Notes under the pieces: model-generated
Seen by the model: only the letters and a program-made list of their open reading frames with translations
Told to the model about the DNA's origin: nothing
Databases searched by the model: none
In this document: in pieces, positions 44,517-55,794 of the stretch
How the letters are laid out: every line of letters begins with the position of its first letter
Position numbering within the stretch: position 1 is the first letter of the stretch
Program-made: the position numbers and the translations under genes
Origin: Ariolimax columbianus
Lineage: Eukaryota > Mollusca > Gastropoda > Stylommatophora > Arionidae
Assembly (NCBI GenBank): GCA_036924085.1
Contig: JAVGWX010000011.1
Location: 35,709,210-35,773,209, forward strand
Direction: 5' to 3'
Length of the DNA: 64,000 bases

Positions 44517-45175
44517 CGATATCGTCTTCTTCTTTTTCTTCTTGTCCTTCTTGATTTTCTTCTTCTTCTTCTTTTTCTTCTCCTCCTCCGCCTCCTTGTT
44601 CTTCTTATTATCCTTCTTTTTTTCTTTGCTTTTTTCCTCTTCTTATTTTTATTTTTGTTCATCTTCTCTTTCTGTTTTTTCTTTTCTACTTCTTCGCCTC
44701 CTCCTCCCTATTCTTCACTTCTTCTTCCCTCCTTCTTCTTCTCCTCCTCCTTCTTCTTCCTCTTCTTATTCTTCTTCTTTTTCTTGTTGTTGTTGTTGTT
44801 CTTCTTCTTCGTTTTCTTCTTCTTCTTCTTCTTCTTCTTCTTCTTCTTCTTCTTCTTCTTCTTCTTCTTCTTCTTCGTTCTCCTCCTCCTTCTTCTTTGT
44901 CTTTGCTTTCTTCCTCGTCTTCTAATTTTTATTTCTGTTCACATGCTCTTCCTCTTTGTTCTTTCCTACTTCTTTGCCTCTTCCTCCATATTCTTCTTCT
45001 TCTTCTTCTTGTTTTTCTGCTTGTTGTTCAGTCTTTTTCTTCTTGCTCTCCCTCCTACTTTTATTCTTCTTCTCCTCCTCCTTCTTCTTGTTCTTCTTCT
45101 TTTTCTTCTTTTTCTTCTTCTTTTTCTTCTTTTTCTTCTTCTTCTTCTTCTTCTTGTTCTTCTTCTTCTTCTTTG
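44517..45175. repeat. 660-bp CTT-rich microsatellite tract
   Basis: CTT/CCT/GTT trinucleotides, with the purest stretch at 44,815-44,875. It abuts a truncated family A copy on its right, in the position that copy's GAA tail would occupy. Serine/phenylalanine/leucine ORFs are artefacts. Confidence 0.93.
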
Positions 45176-45262
45176 GCCTGGGTCCTGAAAAGGACGTTGT
45201 GGTATTGTGTCGTAGTTTACAGCGATGGTTCAATGTCTGCGCCTTTCGGCGAGCCAAATCTG
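45176..45262 (-). mobile_element. Family A retroposon, ~85-bp fragment
   Basis: CCTGAAAAGGACGTTGTGGT, TGTGTCGTAGTTTACAGCG, TGCGCCTTTCGGC match the tail-proximal part of family A; the region between is shortened. Confidence 0.65.
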
Positions 45263-45484
45263 GTTTGAGTACATTTTTTGGTGGTAACCACTTGCGATAT
45301 TTATTCGTTTATCGAGATTGCAGTAGTCAGCTTGTTTCCACTCTGTCCCTACCTGGAAACATAACAGTCTTGGTCACGTGTTATTTACTGACCTTGCTGC
45401 AGGCATTAGCTGTGAGCTACTGACTGTAACCGGCTTATGCAGTGTAACTTGGCGCCAGAGTCTACGCCACTGATACTCATATGA

Positions 45485-45675
45485 TTGTGAGTCTTGTCTT
45501 CTTTTATTCTTCTTCTGCGTTTATTCTCAATCTCCCATTACCAAGTCCTGAACAGGGCTTTGCAAGTAATTAGATGTAGTCCGGAGAACGGGCTGCGTTG
45601 TGTCGCTGGTTTACAGACTGGCTGCGATATTTCCACCTCTCGGTCCGACACATCTCGTCTTCGGCAGAACGTGAG
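45485..45675 (-). mobile_element. Family A retroposon, 3' half
   Basis: CTTCTTTTATTCTTCTTCTG then TTCTCAATCTCCCATTACC, GTAGTCCGGAGAACGGGCTG, CGTTGTGTCGCTGGTTTACA, GGTCCGACACATC. It stops there. Confidence 0.85.
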
Positions 45676-45764
45676 TCTGTCTATTAACCATGTTTTTTTT
45701 AATTACGCGTGCACAATTGTTGTTCAATTAACATAGGACCAAACGTGCTGGAGGGATAGCCATT

Positions 45765-46125
45765 GGAAGAAATGAATGCATGTGCATATTTGGGAAACAT
45801 GGTTGACACATCGGGCGGATGTAGGGACCAGAAATGGAAGTTCTCGGGCCGGATTCCTGATATTAAACGGCGTAAGAAGATCAGGGAAGAATCAAGATTC
45901 ACACCTAAGTTGGAGTATTTGTCGCAGGTGTCAGGTCGGTGCTGCTGTATGGCGCCAAAACGGGGAGATCGACCAAGACCATACAACAAAGGATCCAGTC
46001 CTTAGTTAAAAGATGTATTTGAAGGATGAGAGGCATACAGTGGCAGAATATGATGTAGAATGAAGACACATGGAAAAGGAGCCAACAACAGCCACTCGTG
46101 CAGTAGGTTGGGTGAAGAGTATGCG
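45765..46125 (+). pseudogene. LINE RT C-terminal remnant
   Basis: The frames together show AYLGNMVDTSGGC, then GARSVLLYGAKT-like and QQRIQSLVKRCI motifs, as in the thumb and tail of non-LTR RTs. Stops and frameshifts are present. Confidence 0.72.
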
Positions 46126-46134
46126 ATGAAGAGA

Positions 46135-46625
46135 TTCTTCTTCTTCGTCGTTCGTTCTCAAACTCCTGCTACCAGGCCCTTAAAAGGTACCAGGATGTTG
46201 TCCGGAGAACGGAATGCGTAATGTCATAGTTTACAGCTTGGCTGCGATATTTACACTTTCTGGTCCGACAGATCCGACTTGAGAAGGCATTTTTTTGGTA
46301 CCGGGTTAGCCTTCCCTCATCGATCCATTCTCCTTAGCCAGTCTGGATACCGGACTAGCCTTCCCTCGTCGATCCGTTCTCCTTAGTCAGTCTGGGTACC
46401 GGGCTAGCCTTCCCTCATCGATCCATTCTCCTTAGCCAGTCTGGGTACCTTGCTAGCCTTCCCTCATCGATCCATTCTCCTTAGTCAGTCTGTCCTATTG
46501 CAGCATGTTATTTAGGATTACCACGCGGAGATGGAGAAGGATCTTGGCTGCTCTCGGTCGCTGGATCTCAAGGTCAGCTTTTAATCATGAACGTTACATT
46601 AACTGCTTGGCATCTTGATTCCCCG
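46135..46625 (-). mobile_element. Family A retroposon with 49-bp internal array
   Basis: CTTCTTCGTCGTTCGTTCTC, GTTGTCCGGAGAACGGAATG, GTAGTTTACA equivalent, terminal CATCTTGATTCCCC. The segment GTACCGGGTTAGCCTTCCCT to AGTCTGG is repeated four times with starts at 46,298, 46,347, 46,396 and 46,445, exactly 49 bp apart. It occurs once in other copies. Confidence 0.92.
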
Positions 46626-46934
46626 TGAAAAGAATGGGAGCAACTAAGATTCAATTATTGCACCTGGAGAGTGACAGAAAGAGCAGCCTAAGACCGCGTG
46701 CGCTGACTGGAGAGAAACGATGGGCTTTGATTGATTGATTGATTGACGGTTTGAAATGTCGTCCTCTTCTCACAAATGCCTGCCGGTAAGATATTTGACT
46801 GCTTACTCACATTTCCATGCGATAACTTTTGGGGAAAGATCGCCCTCTGTTTCATTGGATTTGTCCATCTTGTCAGACGATAGTAATTGTGCTTCAAGAA
46901 AGGAATGAAACTACAGTCCATGACGATAACGAAT

Positions 46935-47120
46935 GTGACTTGTAAGATATATCCGAGCAGAGACATTTTCTCCACAGTTTGTGCAACGAATATCCGAGCA
47001 GAGAAGCGTGTTCCATAGTTTTTGCAAAGAATATCCGAGCAGAGACGCGTCTTCCACAGTTTGTTCAAGGAATATCCGAGTAGAGAGGCGTTCTCCGCAG
47101 TTTGTGCAAGGAATATTACG
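46935..47120. repeat. 41-bp tandem repeat, ~4.5 copies
   Basis: AGTTTGTGCAACGAATATCC plus GAGCAGAGAAGCGTGTTCCAT at 41-bp spacing. Confidence 0.92.
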
Positions 47121-47124
47121 ACTG

Positions 47125-47395
47125 TTTGCATCATTACCTGGTTTGGCGTGTCTTTCCAAACGCCCAGTCCTTAGCCTATCCGCAATCAGTGTCTCCTTTG
47201 TCTGTTTAAAAAATGCTAAACACGAGTTTCTTTAGAGTTACTGCTGGCGTGATTACCGAAAGAGACACGTATATGACAGTAATGACAACAAGTCCACTAC
47301 TACACTGAGAGCCAGCTGCGAAAGGAGACTAACTGTACAATCGAACGTCTCTGGTGTATGAGCCTCTCTAACTCATGTGCTGGCACATCCCGCCA
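47125..47395. other. Unassigned sequence
   Basis: Nothing recognised. Confidence 0.3.
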
Positions 47396-47424
47396 CCTAC
47401 TCAAGCTAAAAGCCTTCCGAGTGT

Positions 47425-47980
47425 GGAGTCATCATCATCAAGTGCTGTCTCCGCATCTAAGGTTGACGGTAATGGATCTACAGCTGTCTCTGTCCTTTGT
47501 CAGGTTGGTACAGTCAGTCAAACTGTGTCCAACATCTTGATATTGTCTATCCATCTGTACCTCTGCCAGCCTCAGTCTCTCTTGCCTTCCACTCTCCCCC
47601 CCCCCCACCAATATAACTTTCAGCAGACTGTCATATCTCATGAAATGACGAAAATATTTTATTTTTTCTTATTTTGATTTCTTTCAGAAGTATATTCTCT
47701 CAATAGAGTTGTCCCAGAAACTCACTGTTTTGTTTTCTTATCTTTCCAAGAAACTGGTCCATGTCTTCTGAATACCCACATGTCAAAGGCGTCAACACTC
47801 TTCTCCATTTTCTTGACCATGGTCCAGGTTAGACTTGATGAAAGAAAGTTCAATAAACAATATCGTGTTAACGATACAGCAATAACAGACCGAATCGATT
47901 GTTTCCCTTGGAATAAGGAGCCGAGGAAGAAAATTTTTTCTTTTCTTTGCGATGTTTTTGTTCTGCTTGTGCCTTCCAAC
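47425..47980 (-). pseudogene. LINE RT thumb and C-terminal remnant (minus)
   Basis: The minus ORF at 47,979-47,722 reads FFLGSLFQGKQ, then KKMEKSVDAFDMWVFRRHGP and VSWKDKKTKQ. Downstream (47,641-47,438, another frame) it reads HSLTDCTNLTKDRDSCRS. The 3' end carries a CATCATCAT run at 47,428. The 3' sequence (GTGCTGTCTCCGCATCTAAG on plus) matches that at 53,010-53,060. Confidence 0.8.
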
Positions 47981-48135
47981 GTCAGGTTGTGGAGAGATTT
48001 CTTGACCGGGTCCTAGTATGTGCTTGTGCCTTCCAGCGTCAGGTTATGGAGAGGTTTCTTGACCGAGCCCTAGTATGTGCTTGTGCCTTCCAGCGTCAGG
48101 TTATGGAGAGGTTTCTTGACCGGGCCCTAGTATGC
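47975..48135. repeat. 57-bp tandem repeat, ~2.7 copies, inverted relative of the 29,950 array
   Basis: GACCGGGCCCTAGTATGTGC plus TTGTGCCTTCCAGCGTCAGG plus TTATGGAGAGGTTTCTT. Its reverse complement matches the 56-bp unit at 29,950-30,820. Confidence 0.93.
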
Positions 48136-48194
48136 GCTTCGCACACCTGGAGTTACTGTTTCTGTTATTCTGGGTTGCCGTTGATCACCTGGTT

Positions 48195-48335
48195 CCCCAT
48201 TGTACCTGTATTGCGTTATCCATTGTACCTGTATAGTGTTATCCATTGTACCTGTCTAGCATTATTCATTGTATCTGTATAATGTTATCCATTGTACCTG
48301 TATAGCGTTATCCATTGTACCTGTATAGCGTTGCT
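48195..48335. repeat. 23-bp tandem repeat, ~6 copies
   Basis: TATCCATTGTACCTGTATAG plus CGT/TGT. Confidence 0.92.
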
Positions 48336-48349
48336 TTCTGAGGGATAAT

Positions 48350-48560
48350 ATCTGATGTTTGACGTGTCACCTTACCGAACCATTTGGTTTGCTGTCTCTT
48401 GGTGATGTCTAGCTCTGTGTTGTGCCTACTTGACTCCTAATATCTTCGTATTTGATTCAATCCATTCTTGTTAATCCACGCATTCTACGCAGGCATTTCA
48501 TCTCTGTGGGTACGATGTGTCTTTTACCCTTGTTTGTGTCCAATTCTGGCACTGATATAA
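48350..48560 (-). pseudogene. LINE RT C-terminal remnant (minus)
   Basis: The minus strand reads ELDTNKGKRHIVPTEMKCLR, RMRGLTRMD, then KYEDIRSQVGT, the conserved 'MKCLRRxxGxTRxDxxxNEDIR' block of non-LTR polyproteins. Confidence 0.7.
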
Positions 48561-49365
48561 CAATGTGGATAGGAATTTATTGTGTTGTTTAGTGTGCTTT
48601 TTTGTATTCATTGTCACGTGCTTACATTATAATATCTGTATTACAATGGAAGATAACTGAAATGCATTTTTCTCTTCAGTTCCAAAAAAACTTAGTTCAG
48701 TATAGCAAATCTCTAGTCATTTCAGTTCGGAACGTTCAGCAAATTATAGCAGATAGTCAAACTATTATGCTAGGCGCCAGCCCATCCCAAATCTGACCTC
48801 CAAATGAAAAGTCAGGCACGAATCCACGTGACTTTGACCTCGAAATGCTTGGAAGGAGAATAGAATCAAGTCAAACTAGGTTAAAAGTTTGACAAAATGA
48901 GGTCACCATTCGCTTATCAGAGAATATGATGGCTGTATCTATTTACTCTGTGGCTATCGGTAAACAGCAAGTTAATTTACCGCGCAAGGTTACACGAGAA
49001 GTGAATGTATTTACTCGACTTTTTCCATGGTTCATCTCCCGAACAGGGGACTTAATCTACTGCCTTATTCGTGGCTCTGCCAGTCACTTCCGTGAAGGAA
49101 TGTTTGAACTTTCAACTCCACAGAGGCGTTTCAAGCATGTGTTTACAATTGGTTTATTTAATTTTAGCGACTAAATCATAGTTTATGAGAATGACAGGAA
49201 ACCCAAAAACATAAAATGTTTTCAATATTTCACATGTCGAGTGGCGTATGCGATCGTGTGCCTCTATAACTTGCTGTCCTGACGGTTATCGATCTTCATC
49301 TACATCAATAATTTTTGCAGTTTATTTGTAAGTCGATCACAGTATCAGTTTTATTTACGGTACTT
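48561..49365. other. Unassigned sequence
   Basis: No repeat or coding match. The 82-codon plus ORF at 48,926-49,174 is unrecognised and unsupported. Confidence 0.35.
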
Positions 49366-49369
49366 TCTT

Positions 49370-49785
49370 GTTCTTGCTCTTCTTCTTCTTCTTCTTCTTT
49401 TTCTTCTTTTTCTTCTTCTTCTTCTTCTTCTTCTTCTTCTTCATCTTCTTCTTCTTCTTTATTCTTAAACTCCCGCTACCGATTTCGGAAAGGGGCTTTG
49501 CAAATAGCAGGATGTATTCCGGATAACTGACTGCGTTGTGTCGCAGTTTACACCTTGACTTCGATATTTGCACCTTCCTGTCCGTCACAGTCGACTCTAG
49601 CATGCCATTTTTTAGTACCGGGTTAGCCGTCCCTTCTCTTGAGCAAGTATTCTCTGTAGCTTCCTGTTTAACAGGATCACCACTTGGAGGTGTAGAATGG
49701 TCTTGGCAGCTGTAGGCTGCTGACCCTGACTCTAGCATTGAAATTTGGGTCGCTGACAGCTGCAGCTCAGCAGCTTGATCCTTTC
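49370..49785 (-). mobile_element. Family A retroposon with (CTT)n tail
   Basis: CTT run 49,371-49,460, then CTTAAACTCCCGCTACCG, GGGCTTTGCAAATAGCAGGA, CGTTGTGTCGCAGTTTACAC, TAGTACCGGGTTAGCCGTCC, GGAGGTGTAGAATGGTCTTG, GCAGCTTGATCC. No internal array in this copy. Confidence 0.88.
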
Positions 49786-49917
49786 ACACTACCATACCAA
49801 TATTACATCATACATCAGTCAATCAATCAATGCTTATAATTGCCAAATACGGCGCTTACGACAGTAACCAGTACTATCCAGTTTGATTTGTGTGTTGCCT
49901 TTCTTTTCAGTTCATAT

Positions 49918-50936
49918 ATGTTGCTTAGGTTCAGTATGCTTAGGTTCAGTATGCTTAGGTTCAGTATGCTTATGTTCAGTATGCTCAGGTTCAGTATGCT
50001 AGATTCAGTATGCTTAGGTTCAGTATGCTCAGGTTTAGTATGCTTAGGTTCAGTATGCTTAGGTTCAGTATGCTCAGGTTTAGTATGCTTAGGTTCAGTA
50101 TGCTTAGGTTCAATATGCTCAGGTTCAGTATACTTAGGTTCAGTATACTTAGGTTCAGTATACTTAGGTTCAGTATGCTCAGGTTTAGTATGCTTAGGTT
50201 CAGTATGGTTAATTCCGGTATACTTAGGTTCAGTATGCTTAGGTTCAGTATGCTTAGGTTCAGTATGCTCAGGTTCAGTATGCTCAGGTTCAGTATGCTT
50301 ACGTCCAGTATACTTAGGTTCAGTATACTTAGGTTCAGTATACTTAGGCTCAGTATGGTTAAGTCCGGTATGCTTAGGTTCAGTATGCTTAAGTCCAGTA
50401 TGCTTAGGTTCAGTATGGATAAGTCCGGTATACTTAGGTTCAGTATGGTTAAGTTCGGTATACTTAGGTTCAGTATACTTAGGTTCAGTATGCTTAAGTC
50501 CAGTATGCTTAGGTACAGTATGGTTAAGTCCGGTATACTTAGGTTCAGTATGGTTAAGTCCGGTATAGTTAGGTTCAGTATGCTTAGGTTTAGTATGGTT
50601 AAGTCCGGTATACTTAGGTTCAGTATGGTTAAGTCCGGTATACTTAGGTTCAGTATACTTAGGTTCAGTATGTTTAGGTTCAGTATGGTTAAGTCCGGTA
50701 TACTTAGGTTCAGTATGGTTAAGTCCGGTATACTTAGGTTCAGTATACTTAGGTTCAGTATGGTTAAGTCCGATATACCTAGGTTCAGTATACTTAGGTT
50801 CAGTATGGTTAAGTCCAGTATGGTTAAGTCCGGTATACTTAGGTTAAATATGCTTAGGTTCAGTTTGCTTAATTCCGGTATGCTTAGGTTCAGTTTGCTT
50901 AAGTCCGGTATGCTTAGGTTCAGGGTACTTAGGTCC
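49918..50936. repeat. 15-bp minisatellite, ~68 copies
   Basis: Two unit types alternate: TTAGGTTCAGTATGC/TATAC and GGTTAAGTCCGGTAT. Spacing is constant at 15 bp apart from rare indels near 49,998, so several frames on both strands stay open for up to 322 codons (MLRFS, LNLSI repeats). No start context, codon bias or conservation evidence for a gene. Confidence 0.95.
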
Positions 50937-51111
50937 ATACTGGAATCCTCTCTGACGATTGTTCTGCGGAGAATTTAATTCAGTGGTCTTTCGCGTTTGT
51001 TGCTGCCTGAAAGTGATCACATAAACGCTTGCAGAGAGAGTCTGTGTCTGTTGCTATCGATACTTAGAACGTCACCGTACTAAACGGTACAATCTTCATC
51101 ATCATCAGCTT

Positions 51112-52570
51112 AGTCAGTCCAGAGACTAGTGTTGAAGTCTCCTGATCATGTCAAGCCACTGTCCTCTGGTCAGTCCAGAGACTGGTGTTGAAGTCTTCTG
51201 ATCATGTCACGCGATTGGTCAGTCCAGAGACTAGTGTTGAAGTCTCCTGATCATGTCACGCGGCGACTGGTCAGTCCAGAGACTAGTGTTGAAGTCTCCT
51301 GATCATGTCACGCGACTGGTCAGTCCAGAGACTAGTGTTGAAGTCTTCTGATCATGTCACGCGACTGGTCAGTCCAGAGACTAGTGTTGAAGTCTGCTGA
51401 TCATGTCACGCGACTGGTCAGTCCAGAGACTAGTTTTGAAGTCTCCTGATCATGTCACGCGACTGGTCAGTCCAGAGACTAGTATTGAAATCTCCTGATC
51501 ATGTCACGCAGCGACTGGTCAGTCCAGAGACTAGTGTTGAATTCTCCTGATCATGTCACGCGACTGGTCAGTCCAGAGACTAGTATTGAAGTCTCCTGAT
51601 CATGTCACGTGGCGACTTGTCAGTCCAGAGACTAGTGTTGCAGTCTCTTGATTATGTCACGCGACTGGTCAGTCCAGATACTAGTGTTGAAGTCTCCTGA
51701 TCATGTCACGCGTCTGGTCAGTCCAGAGACTAGTGTTGAAGTCTCCTGATCATGTCAAGCGACTGGTCAGTCCAGAGACTAGTGTTGAAGTCTTCTGATC
51801 ATGTCACACCACTGTCCTTTGTTAGTAAATACGGAGACTGGTTTTGACGTCTTCTGATCATGTCACGCCACTGTCCTCTGCTCAGTCAAAAGACTGGTGT
51901 TGACGTGTTCTGATCATGTCACGCCACTGTCCTCTGCTCAGTCAAAAGACTGGTGTTGACGTGTTCTGATCATGTCACGCCATTGTCCTCTGGTCAGTCC
52001 AGAGACTGGTGTTGACGACTTCTGATCATATCACGCCACTGTCCTCTGGTCAGTCCAGAGACTGGTGTTGACGTCTTCTGATCATGTCACGCCACTGTCC
52101 TCTGGTCAGTCCAGAGACTGGTGTTGACGTCTTTTGATCATGTCACGCCACTGTCCTCTGGTCAGTCCAGAGACTGGTGTTGACGTCTTTTGATCATGTC
52201 ACGCCACTGTCCTCTGGTCAGTCCGGAGACTGGTGTTGGTCGTTTGGTCATGTCACACCACTGTCCTCTGGTCAGTCCGGAGACTGGTGTTGGTCGTCTG
52301 ATCATGCCACGCCACTGTCCTCTGGTCAGTCCGGAGACTGGTATTGGTCGTATGGCCATTGTCACACCCCTGTCCTCTGGTCATGTCACACCCCTGTCCT
52401 CTGGTCATGTCACACCCCTGTCCTCTGGTCAGTCCGGAGACTGGTGTTGGTCGTCTGGTCATGTCACACCCCTGTCCTCTGGTCATGTCACACCCCTGTC
52501 CTCTGGTCAGTCTGGAGACCGGTGTTGGTCGTCTGTTCCTGTCACACCCCTGTCCTCTGTTCCCAGCAGA
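51112..52570. repeat. 49/54/56-bp minisatellite array, ~28 copies
   Basis: GTCAGTCCAGAGACTAGTGT plus TGAAGTCTCCTGATCATGTC plus ACGCGACTG (49 bp) in the left part; right of about 51,800 the unit gains CACTGTCCTCTG (56 bp); from 52,220 a GGTGTTGGTCGTCTGGTCAT version (~54 bp) with extra short GTCACACCCCTGTCCTCTG units. Confidence 0.95.
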
Positions 52571-52985
52571 TCTCTTCAGCTCTACTTTAAGTCTGCACCT
52601 CGATGTTCTTGCAAGCCTGTACGATGTAATTTTATATTGGACATCCCCTTCCTCTTTTCCCCCGAATTATTTCTTCTAGTATTTTCAATAATAGGCCTCC
52701 ATATTATGACAAAGCCAAAACATACTTCCCTTCTGTATAATCGTCATTAGTTGTCTATGTGACCCAATATCTGTAATCACTTGTTCCTTCGATCTGTCCT
52801 GCTTACTCTTTGCATCCTGCGATAGCACCACATCTAAAAAACTGATATAATGTTTGCTCATATGTTTTTGTTAAGAGTTCAAAAATAAAATATTTTCAAA
52901 ATGTATTAATGGTTGTTTTATTTACCTCCGTCATTATTGACAGATTAATGCTAACGTATACATTCTTCAACAATGTTAAATGACC
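52571..52985. other. Unassigned A/T-rich sequence
   Basis: No feature recognised. Confidence 0.3.
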
Positions 52986-52997
52986 ACCAGCATCATC

Positions 52998-54110
52998 ATT
53001 ATTCAGTTCAGTTCAGTTCAAGTGCCATCTCCGCATCGAAGTTCAGCTGCAATAGATCTCCAGTGTTCTCTATATCTCGCCGTAATGGTTTAATCTAAAA
53101 GGCTTTTTTCCAGTCCATCTCCATCCACCCACTTAAAACGTTGTCTGCCTCTTGAACCACTGCCTTCCACCCTACCCTCCAGTATGGGCGTCAACGAGGA
53201 GATATGTCTTATTATCTGACCAAAATAACGTAACTGTCTAACCATGATTTTGATCAATAAAATTCTTTTCCCCTCAAACATTTTCAATACCTCCTAATTT
53301 GTTATCTTCTCTTTCCAAGAAATGTGACCCAATCTTCCATTTAGCCCCATGTCGAAGGCTTCGTTACTCTTTTCCAACTAATTATTTATTGTCCATGTTT
53401 CTGCGCCAGAAATTAGTGACGAGTATACGTAACACCTGACAATTTTCATTTTAGAATTCTGATTTATCTGTTTGTATGTCAGTATGTGTCGCATGTTGTC
53501 GAATATCATCTTGACCATACCTATTATCTTTCTTATTTCTGTTTTGCAGCTGCCTTCTTCCGTTATTATGTGACCTAGATAGGAGAAACCTGTTAAAGAA
53601 GTTGATCTTTTATTTGTATCTGCATACATGGTTTCATGTCACTTTTCCCAATTACCATTGTTTTTGTTTCCTTTATGTTTATGTCTAAACCAAACTTCTG
53701 ACTTATTTTGTAAATTGTTGTCACAGGCTGCTGTATTTCTTGGTCACGTTTTCCCCATAAAAACTTAATCATTTCTAAGATTATTCATTGCCATTCATCC
53801 AACAACAAGCCCTGTATTCCCTCTATTTGTTTGATTATTTGTTCTGTGTAGATATTAAAACGACAAGGGGATAATACACGTCTCTGTCTCACACCTCTTT
53901 TTACATATAAACTTGGAGAGCATAATTTTCATGATTTTACTGTAGCAGTTTGTTCCAAGTACAGATTACTGAGCAGTCTTATGTCTTTACTATCTAGGCC
54001 TATTTATTTGAGACTTTTAATTAATTTCTCATGTTCGACTCTGTCAAAAGCTTCCTGTAAACAACAAATTAATACGTCCCTCAATTACCAATCGAATCTT
54101 CCATTTTTAG
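52998..54110 (-). pseudogene. LINE RT remnant (minus), ~1.1 kb
   Basis: From 54,110 downward the minus strand reads CLQEAFDRVEHEKLIKSLK (motif A), GVRQRRVLSP (motif B with changes), NIYTEQIIKQIEG, then FSYLGHIITEEGSC and SSLISGAETWTI (53,629-53,378) and RQLRYFGQIIRH (53,287-53,090). The YxDD box could not be found and stops are frequent. The 3' end has a TGAAC-type tail (CAGTTCAGTTCAGTTCA on plus at 53,003-53,019). Confidence 0.82.
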
Positions 54111-54404
54111 TCAAACTCTCTTTCAAATTCATGTTATGGGTGAATGGTTTACTCTTCTGGTCGGCGGTCTCTGCTCCACTTCCCCAGCTCCCTTGACCAA
54201 GTAGAAACTACTTTTCTCTTGGATGGTTGACCTATATTTTCACCCGTAGTTGAAACGTACTTGTCACTTTTCTGTTGAGGTCATGGGTGTTATCATTTCT
54301 TATCTTTTATCTCTATCCCATCAATTCTTTTCTTACCTGCTTCTATATTATCCTATCTTCTGTTCTTCACTGGTCTCCAGATATCCTCCTCTTTCTTCCG
54401 TTTT

Positions 54405-55235
54405 ATCACCTAAAGCAGAAGTGGATATATTGAGGTTGAATTTGGATAAAATTCGGGAATGGTCTGAGAGCTGTCAAATGGAGTTCAATGTAGATGAATA
54501 TACAGTCATACCCGAAAAAGGTCCATAATTAAAGCAATGATAGAGAAAAATATTAGGAAGATAGAAGAAGAAAGGGACCTAGGGGGTATAATAGATCATA
54601 CAGGTAAGGTGAGTGAGCAAGTTCAGGTAGCAGGGAAAAGGGCAATTGAAATGTTTGGTATGATAAAAAGAAATTTAAACATTAGAGCAAGGAAGTGATA
54701 GTCAAACTGTATAAAGCATTAGTTAGACCTAGATTGGAGTAATGTGTGCAGTTGTGGAATCGTTATCGTAAAGGGGATATACAAATGTTGGAAATAATAG
54801 AGAGAAAGGTGAAGAAAACTGATAATGGGATTCCGGAATTATAGTTATGAGAAAAGACACCGAAAAAACAAACCAGCCTGAAGTGACTAGAAAAGAGAAG
54901 AATTCGAGGTGACAACACAGGTTTATAAGATGATCAACGAAAAGGATACATTAGACTATAAGTTTTTTTTTCAAATTACAAGAACAATACAACACAGCCA
55001 CAAATTAGTTACAGAAAGATTCCAGATTAGATACCAGGAAATATCTTTTAGTCAGAGAGTAATGAATGCTTGGAATACATTGCCACTGGAAAAAACGGAG
55101 GCAAGATCAATTAATGCATTCAAGAATTAATTGGATGTACATATTTATTTTTAAATCAAGGTTATTTAAAATGACATTTGCTGTATACAGACTCATCAGA
55201 GTCTTCTAAACCAGTCTAAAGACGTTAAGTTATGT
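54405..55235 (+). pseudogene. 'SQRV' LINE family, 5'-truncated and frameshifted
   Basis: Begins VDILRLNLDKIREWSESCQM, then EEERDLGGIIDHTGKVSEQV, VKLYKALVRPRLE and CVQLWN in changing frames. It ends with ORF 54,909-55,130: QVYKMINEKDTLDYKFFF, SQRVMNAWNTLPLEKTEA and NAFKN. The 3' UTR matches 42,170-42,240 (GTATACAGACTCATCAGAGT). The catalytic FADD box lies upstream of the truncation and is absent. Confidence 0.85.
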
Positions 55236-55794
55236 ACTTCTCAGACCTCCATCTGTCCATCTCACTTCATCCTATATAAACATGTTCTTTTCAGATCTCC
55301 ATCCTATCATTAACCTTCTATACCTCCATTTTCCTTTTTTCTCCCTCTTTTCATCTGTTTTCAAATGACCTCCATATTTCCTTCTCTTGTCTCATTGCAT
55401 TCGTATACTTTTATCTTATTTATATGTATATTCATTCTCTCTTTCTGTCAGTCTGCTCTCCTCTTTCTGCCCAAGACATGTCTGTTAGTGGGCGAATTGT
55501 AATCATGGTCAAGACCCATACCTCATGTCCTCGTTTGTGCTCATAGAAACAGGCTGTGTCACAGCACTCTGACCGTTAAGAGGGGGGTCGGTTCTGCAAC
55601 CACCAGAATGCTGAGCTAACGTGTGAGCCTCACATTGCAATACAGCCAGAAAGGCCCCAACCCACATTCTCATGTACGTCTCCATGTGTAAGAAGAGCCA
55701 CGATACCTGCTGTGAAATAAAAGTTATCAACAATTAACTCAATTCAGCACAAGTGACTTTGAACATCATTATGTCTCTTTCTCCTCTGACCTCC
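55236..55794. other. Unassigned sequence
   Basis: Pyrimidine-rich in its first half; no recognised feature. Confidence 0.35.

Noticed and set aside
44440..45423. ORFs of 120-177 codons rich in Ser, Phe, Leu or Lys
   Set aside because: They are translations of a CTT/GAA-rich microsatellite.
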